Shown: positions 23,801 to 32,800 of the stretch, in pieces
Layout of the letters: each line of letters begins with the position of its first letter
Numbering within the stretch: position 1 is the stretch's first letter
Source: Ridgeia piscesae
Lineage: Eukaryota; Annelida; Polychaeta; Sabellida; Siboglinidae
Length of the DNA stretch: 64,000 nucleotides
Direction: 5' to 3'
Assembly: GCA_025642075.2 (NCBI GenBank)
Contig: JAODUO010000079.1
Span: 71,001 to 135,000, forward strand
The notes under the pieces: model-generated
What the model was told of the DNA's origin: nothing
Databases searched by the model: none
Seen by the model: only the letters and a program-made list of their open reading frames with translations
Position numbers and translations under genes: made by a program

Positions 23801-26800
23801 GTGGTCACTCTTACGAGTCAGTGGTCACTCTTACAAGTCAGTGGTCACTCTTACGAGTCATGGTCACTCTTACGAGTCAGTGGTCACTCTTACAAGTCAG
23901 TGGTCACTCTTACAGTCAGTGGTCACTCTTACGAGTCAGTGGTACTTCAAGTAGTGGTCAACTCATTTCATGGTCACCTTACGTCAGTGGTCATCTATCG
24001 TGGTCACTCTTTCAGTCAGTGCACCTATTGTCAGTGGTATTCAGTTCTCTTTTTTTGCAGCTAGTAGTTTTTCACTGGTTGGGTTTTCAACCACTGTCAT
24101 TATGTTCAGATGCTACAATTTTGTTCTACTGCAATTTCGTTCAGCTGCTTTGATTGTATTCAGCTGCTGTGGTTGTGTTACGCTTGTGTATGTTCAGCTT
24201 TTGTGGTTGTGTTCAGGTGCTGTGGTTGTGTTCAGCTGCTGTGGTTATGTTCAGGTGCTGTGGATGTGTTCAGCTGCTGTGTTTGTGTTCAGTTGCTGTG
24301 GTTGTGTTCAGCTGCTGTGGTTATGTTCAGGTGCTGTGGATGTGTTCAGCTGCTGTGTTTGTGTTCAGTTGCTGTGGTTGTGTTCAGCTAATGTGGTTGT
24401 GCTCAGTTGCTGTGTTTGTGTTCAGGTGCTGTGGTTGTGCTCAGTTGCTGTGTTTGTGTTCAGGTGCTGTGTTTGTGTTCAGTTGCTGTGGTTGTGTTCA
24501 GCTGCTGTGTTTGTGTTCAGGTGCTGTGTTTGTGTTCAGGTGATGTGGTTGTGCTCAGTTGCTGTGATTGTGTTCAGCTGCTGTGGTTGTGTTCAGCTGC
24601 TGTGTTTGTGTTCAGTTGCTGTGGTTGTGCTCAGTTGCTGTGTTTGTGTTCAGGTGCTGTGGTTGTGTTGAGGTGATGTGGTTGTGCTCAGTTGCTGTGA
24701 TTGTGTTCAGTTGCTGTGGTTGTGTTCAGCTGCTGTGTTTGTGTTCAGGTGCTGTGTTTGTGTTCAGGTGATGTGGTTGTGCTCAGTTGCTGTGATTGTG
24801 TTCAGTTGCTGTGGTTGTGCTCAGTTGCTGTGTTTGTGTTCAGGTGCTGTGGTTGTGTTGAGGTGATGTGGTTGTGCTCAGTTGCTGTGATTGTGTTCAG
24901 CTACTGTGGGATTGGGTTCAGCTGCTGTGATTGTGTTCAGCTGCTGTGATTGTGTTCAGGAGCAGCTGGATGAGAAGAGCGAGGCTCTGGAGGCGGCGAG
25001 TAGACTCAGTGAGCAGCTGGACCGCAAGGAGGAGATGATCCACGCTCTACGGGAGGAAGGTAACTCACGGGTCACATGTAGACAGACTCTTTTAACCACA
25101 TCATTTTAACCTCTTTAGTCTCCATTCACCTACAACCAGCCAATCTGTCATAGTCACTGACTGCTGGTGTTTGTGAGCCATCCACTCTGTCACGTTTTCT
25201 AAAGGACGTTTTTAATCGGTGCTTTTTGTAAACCGATCTTGCCAAATGTGTATGATGGGTATTTAGAAATGCATTTCATTAAAATGAGATGGGATCTAAA
25301 GGATTAATACTGCAATTTAAAAATAGGGTTAGCAGGGTTGACAGTGTCATTTAAAAATGCAATTTATTAAAATGACAGTGTATAAAGGGATGACAGTCCT
25401 TACTTTCCTTTCTGGCCATTCTGGTGAGACATCAGGCAACAGCACTACTGTGTCAGCCACAATGAACAGATCCATCTTTCGTTTATTTGTGAGCAACAAC
25501 GTCTGCTAAGTCTAGTAACTGGCCATTGCAGATATGAAGCAGACAGACAGTCTGTTGTATATTGCTCTTCTGCCAACCTATCAACTTAGCTGTCACCTAC
25601 TAGCTTTCAGTACAAACAATTCACCATCTTCTAAGCCAGCTGTCGCTTATGAATGTTTGTGTCTGGCTTTTAATTATATCAGTACAGCATGAATTTAAAA
25701 CTATCCTAGAATGAATGTCTGATTATGTTTTGCGTTCAATGATAATGGATGAATGTTTGACCAGTGATACTAGATACTAACACAGCATGAATAACCTCAC
25801 AAGAATGAATGTTTGACCAGTGATACTAGATACTAACACAGCATGAATAACCTCACTAGAATGAATGTTTGACCAGTGATACTAGATACTAACACAGCAT
25901 GAATAACCTCACCAGAATGAATGTTTGACCAGTGATACTAGATACTAACACAGCATGAATAACCTCACCAGAATGAATGTTTGACCAGTGATACTAGATA
26001 CTAACACAACATGAATAACCTCACTAGAATGAATGTTTGACCAGTGATACTAGATACTAACACAGCATGAATAACCTCACTAGAATGAATGTTTGACCAG
26101 TGATACTAGATACTAACACAGCATGAATAACCTGACTAGAATGAATGTTTGACGAGTGATACTAGATACTAACACAGCATGAATAACCTGACTAGAATGA
26201 ATGTTTGACCAGTGATACTAGATACTAACACAACATGAATAACCTCACTAGAATGAATGTTTGACCAGTGATACTAGATACTAACACAGCATGAATAACC
26301 TCACTAGAATGAATGTTTGACGAGTGATACTAGATACTAACACAGCATGAATAACCTCACTAGAATGAATGTTTGACCAGTGATACTAGATACTAACACA
26401 GCATGAATAACCTCACCAGAATGAATGTTTCACCAGTGATACTAGATACTAACACAGCATGAATAACCTCACTAGAATGAATGTGTGACCAGTGATACTA
26501 GATACTAACACAGCATGAATAACCTCACTAGAATGAATGTTTGACGAGTGATACTAGATACTAACACAGCATGAATAACCTCACTAGAATGAATGATTGA
26601 CCAGTGATACTAGATACTAACACAGCATGAATAACCTCACTAGAATGAATGTTTGACCAGTGATACTAGATACTAACACAGCATGAATAACCTCACCAGA
26701 ATGAACGTTTGACGAGTGATACTAGATACTAACACAGCATGAATAACCTCACTAGAATGAATGTTTGACCAGTGATACTAGATACTAACACAGCATGAAT

Positions 26801-29800
26801 AACCTCACTAGAATGAATGTTTGACCAGTGATACTAGATACTAACACAGCATGAATAACCTCACTAGAATGAATGTTTGACCAGTGATACTAGATACTAA
26901 CACAGCATGAATAACCTCACTAGAATGAATGTTTGACCAGTGATACTAGATACTAACACAGCATGAATAACCTCACCAGAATGAATGTTTGACGAGTGAT
27001 ACTAGATACTAACACAGCATGAATAACCTCACTAGAATGAATGTTTGACGAATGATACTAGATACTAACACAGCATGAATAACCTCACTAGAATGAATGT
27101 GTGACCAGTGATACTAGATACTAACACAGCATGAATAACCTCACCAGAATGAATGTTTGACGAGTGATACTAGATACTAACACAGCATGAATAACCTCAC
27201 CAAATTGAATGTTTGACGAGTGATACTACATACTAACACAGCATGAATAACCTCACCAGAATGAATGTTTGACCAGCGGTACTAGATACTAACACAGCAC
27301 GGATATCCGCGTCAGAACGAAGGGCTCCAACTCTGGATGGTTGACTAATCTCAGCTGGTAATTCAGAGTAGCGTTTGAAGAAATCTCGAATTAACAGTTG
27401 GGATTGGTCAAATATCTCTAGCGGCACGGCACGTTTTGGTGATCACTGCAACTGCTTATACACTGGTTTCTTTGTCCGTAGTTTCCTGTCTGCCACGTGT
27501 TTAAATGTTCTATGCACGTCTTTAGAGTCCTTCCATTTGGTTGTGTGTGGCTTGTGCACATGCTGGATGTTTGCTCACTTTAGGCACCACACATTCAACG
27601 TTCAAACATGTTCTACGTGGCTTCATTAGTCTCACTGGCTTTTGCATCTGTCTCCAGCAGATCCTCCCATTTCACTTCCCCGCCTCCCTCTGCCTGCATT
27701 CTGTTCCTTTAGTAACTCTAGCTGAGCTGTTAGTGCCTGCACTTGCTTTCAGTCCGTCCTTTTCCGTGTCGTACTTTTGTTCATGTGATCATGGGCACTG
27801 TTAAACTGTACTAAAGGTTATTGTGTCGGATGAATTGTGTCAAAGGTTATTGTGTCAGTTGAACTGTGTCAAAGGTTATTGTGTCAGTTGAACTGTGTCA
27901 AAGGTTATTGTGTCAGTTGAATTGTGTCAAAGGTTATTGTGTCAGTTGAATTGTGTCAAAGGTTATTACGTCAGATTAAATTTATCCCAAAAAGTGCATT
28001 ACGTTTGTATTGGCAAAACAGTAGCATTAAGTTTGTGCAGTGGGAAAAAATATTTAAATTTTGGGCACCAATATTTTTAACCCAAAAAACTCTAAACATA
28101 TTCTATATTTAACATATGAAATACAGAAGACCCTCATAAGCCTGATCCCTTTACAAAACTCGTCTGTTAAGCTCAGCCAATGAAATTGCCCATGAGATAT
28201 GTGGTATAAATGTGATCTAATTTTGGGTGATTTCAGCCACACACCGCTTATGCAATGTTTGTGATGTAGATGCAAATATTCCAATAAACAAAGCCATTCA
28301 GCCGCTTTTGTGATTGGACGGATGGGTATACATATAAATGATATTTTAGTCCTCTTATAATGTATGTTTACTAATTAAAATTATATTTTTAGAAGATCAT
28401 ATATATATATATATATATACATATTTTAAACAATTTTAAAGGACATTTTATATATATTTATTAACTAGTTTACACCACAATTATTGTTAAATAGATAATC
28501 TATTATTTTAAATTTGTCTTTATTTATTTATTATATTAAAAAACATTTTAAAGAACAAATTATGTACAACGTATATCTATATCTTATATTTATTTGCCAT
28601 ATTTATTTTATTGTATATATATAGGCACTATATGAGTCAACGCCAGACTACATTCCAATTCATCATGTAACGCACATTGAATATGGCAATAAAGCTTTAT
28701 TATTATACTGGAATTCCAGAAATAGTTTCTCCCTCTTCAAATTGGGGCGGGTATTTGCTGTTCTTATGAATGATGCAGTCACGATTAACTATCGGTGGGG
28801 TGGGGTGAGGGTCCACAGAGTGTAGATAAAGGGTGCACAACCCTGTAATATCAGCTGGTAATTCCGAAGTGATATCAAGTTTCAGGATACTGGCTGATAT
28901 AGCAGGGTGGAGCATGCACGCATGTTGTTTACGCATGAACCATTTGTTAGTTCTCACAAGAAGGGCTGAGTTCAATGTTAAAACCTGCGTTGTCACATGT
29001 TAGTGAGTTACTTTTGTACTTTATTTAGATATTTTTATTTATTTTATTTTAATGTACCTTTTTGTATGTATATATGATTTAGCCTGAAATATAAGTTAAA
29101 ATAGTTGTATTCATGGAAATGGAACAGTTGATATCCATTATAGCTAAAAGATCAAATCACACACGACTGCTAACCCACATTATTTGTTTGTGTTTAAATT
29201 AATTAGATTTTGTTAATCATGTCACTAACAGTTTTGATGTTAATTTGACAGTTGCGTTTGCTCTGATATATCACCCTCAAGTTGACTTACTATTTCAGAT
29301 AAGTAATTTAGAATACAGGCGATAATTCATTGTTCAGGTCGATTCAGTTGATTGCTCCAGGAGGGGAATTACTTAATTGACACTGCTAAGGGAGGAGTCG
29401 TTATTTTATTCATTTGGTTATAGCTTTACTGCACGTGTGAGATTAACCCATTGTGGTAGTTTGCAGTGCATTGTGTGCATTAACCCTTTAACCACCAGCA
29501 CACCACAGCATGCTGGGCAGTTGGAGAGAATTCTGGTCGTCACGCTTGACCACACAAATCCCTGAGTATTACATCAGGTACTGATACATGCTATAACACT
29601 CAGTACCTGTTGCGATAGTCACGGATCAGTGGCCACATGCACCGATTAACCTCTTAACATGTGATGGTCACGGATCAGCGGCCACATGCACCGATTAACC
29701 CCTTAACAGGTGATGGTCACAGATCACCAAACATGTGCACTGAATAACCTCATAACATGTGACAGTCATGGACTGGTTATCACTGATTAACCACTAACAC

Positions 29801-32800
29801 AGGACATTGCTTACATGTGACGGTCACGGATCAGTGGTTACATGAACCGTCTGTGCCTATAGATAGATGGTTGTTGACTTGTGCAGTGAGACAGTGTTGC
29901 TTATATATGAACATCTTGGTGGAAGGTGTTTGGCACATTGACAGGCAATGATCATTTTTGTAGTAAACACATAATGGCAGAAGTTTGTTAACCTTGGTTC
30001 ATACGTATGTATGTATGCATGGATGGATGGATGGATGGATGGATGGAGGGATGGAGGGATGGAGGGATGGAGGGATGGAGGGATGGATGCATGCATGCTT
30101 GGATGCATGCATACTTGGATGCAAGCATGCTTGGATGCATGCATGCTTGGATGCATGCATGCTTGGATGCATGCATGCTTGGATGCATGCATGCTTGGAT
30201 GCATGCATGTGGATTCATGCATGCTTGGATGCATGCATGCTTGGATGCATGCATGCTTGGATCCATGCATGCTTGGATGCATGCATGGATGAAAATTTGG
30301 TGCTAGTGATGAAAATTCATGCATGCATGCACATGCATGAATTTTCATCACTGGCACCAAATTTTCAACGCCACTTAAAACATTATGCTTCATTTAATTT
30401 GAGATATTGATTGTTCACAAAGATGTTCAACAACAAACATAGAAAACAGAGGCAGCAGGAAACTGCCTCACATTACATGTATATCACTCTCCAAACATGA
30501 GATAAGATCACCATCTTCTGCAAATGTTTGCTGGCATTTTTCTGATTTATAGACTTGTACCATAACCGTATGAGGAAGCTTTGTACCTTTGAGTACAGTG
30601 CAACAGGAGAACTGAATGCTCCCCGTTAATGATGTGCAATAAATGATCCCTTTTAGTGCAACTTCGGGAGAAGGAGTTGACAGCAGCGGAGGAGAAGGTG
30701 GCGGTGCTGAGTGGCTCGCGGGAAGCGAAAGTTGACAAGTCAGTGTCACATTTTCTTCCTTGTAAAGCTATAATAAAACTAACAAGAATTGAAAATATTC
30801 CGCTTCTGTGGCCATTCAAAGGAGAATTACAATTTATTTCAAAATATCAACAGGAGTGTATGTAAAATGTTGTTAGATAAAGGAGCGTATTCTTTAGACT
30901 TTTTAAACGGTGACGTTTTAGTTAGCATTTGCAAAGATCTTTTCTCATTGGTGGTGTCAGAACACAATAAATAATTGTAAAACCAGCTGGCTCTCAGTAT
31001 AACAAAACGAATGCCATTGGTCAATTGAACGGTCTCATTAGTATCAGAATATTTATAAAGAACATTCTAACTGGCTGGTGTCAAAGCACTTGTAAAGAAT
31101 ATTTTCATTGGCTGGTTCCAGAGCACTTGTAAAGAACCTTCTCATTGGCTACTTCCACACACCGACAGGGAAGCGTATAGAGGTGCTGCGACTCATGTGT
31201 AAGGTGCTGGATTTCAACGCCGACGAAATGCAGCAGGTAACAGTGTGTGAATGACTGGGGCTAGACAGTACTTCTATGGCAAGTGTTTTCATGCAAGACT
31301 AGTTTCATGTGGCTTGGCTAGGTTGCATTGATTTATTACTGTGCAGAGCTGTCTAATTTACTGGTTTCGGGACAACTAAAAATATTGTTCATTGATTGTT
31401 ATCATGGATAGTTGCGAAGCATCTACAAGTTACGTAGAAATGTGTGTTATAATGACCAGTAAAACAACATGCTCACCCACAAACAATGTACCAACATGAA
31501 TTATTTCATAAGTCAAACAACATGTACACCCGCATGTTATAAAAATACCAATATAAAACATTTTATATTGCATAGGATACAGACAAAATTAACTGAAGCA
31601 ATTTGTCACAATTTATTTAGTATGTGTGACAAGTTTCACACATTTCATACATGGTCTATGCATTGAACTAAAGAATGAAGCATAATGTTGTTAATCGTGA
31701 CATGCGTGTGACAGATTGGTGCCGACACAAACAGTGGGTGGTTGGGAGGACTGCTGCGGAGGGTGACACCCACTACCCCCACTACCCCAACAAAACCAAA
31801 TAAGGTAAGATGCCCTCTCTTGTGTATTTTCTATCTAGCAACTGTTGTCTTCGTCGGTTGACACCTGAGACTTCTTTATGTTGTTTAGACAGAGACGATG
31901 CGGGCATGTTTTGTCATCGTCAGAACAAAGTTTAATTATTTCAGTGGACAAAGGCGGGCCATGCTGACATACATATGCACACATGTGCACACATGTACAC
32001 AGCTGTATCATCACTTAACACTCATAATGATGTATCTGCATTAGTGCATAACTGGGTTGTTTTCTTTTACTTCCATTCGGATGTATCGGCAACTCACGAA
32101 TAGTGCTGCCCTCTTGTGATCAGTGTAGCACCATTGTCCAAACTTGCAGAATGGAAAGTAAAGAGTACACAAGTGTACAGTTCCAGTTTATATAAAAATG
32201 CCGATACATTATTATGTTTGATTATGTCGTTATGATTGGTACACACATGCATGTAGTCATGTACATGAGTGAACACATGCATGTAGTCATGTACACGAGT
32301 GGACACATGCATGTAGTCACGTACACATGAGTGGACACATGCATGTAGTCACGTACACATGAAGTACACATGAGTGGACACATGCATGTAGTCATGTACA
32401 CGAGTGGACACATGCATGTAGTCACATACACATGAAGTACACATGAGTGGACACATGCATGTAGTCATGTACACATGAGTGGACACATGCACGTAGTCAT
32501 GTACACACAAGTGGACACATGCACGTAGTCATGTACACATGAGTGGACACATGCATGTAGTCATGTACACACAATTGGACACATGCATGTAGTCATGTAC
32601 ATGAGTGGACACATGCATGTAGTCATGTACACATGAGTGGACACATGCATGTACACATGAGTGGACACATGCATGTACACATGAGTGGACACATGCACGT
32701 AGTCATGTACACATGAGTGGACACATGCATGTACACATGAGTGGACACATGCATGTACACATGAGTGGACACATGCACGTAGTCATGTACACATGAGTGG

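Noticed and set aside
22980..24949. Plus-strand frames with [12 protein letters not shown] or [11 protein letters not shown] repeats
   Set aside because: The 20-bp and 19-bp units open all three frames and lie between two good TRIP11 splice sites.
25745..27300. CRISPR-like direct repeats
   Set aside because: There are no unique spacers: the units are contiguous and near identical, and the genome is eukaryotic. The same applies to the 48-bp and 32-bp arrays.
31168..31236. Shorter TRIP11 exon starting at the AG at 31166-31167
   Set aside because: It would drop the conserved [11 protein letters not shown] block and break the phase with the exon ending at 30738. The start at 31122 fits both.
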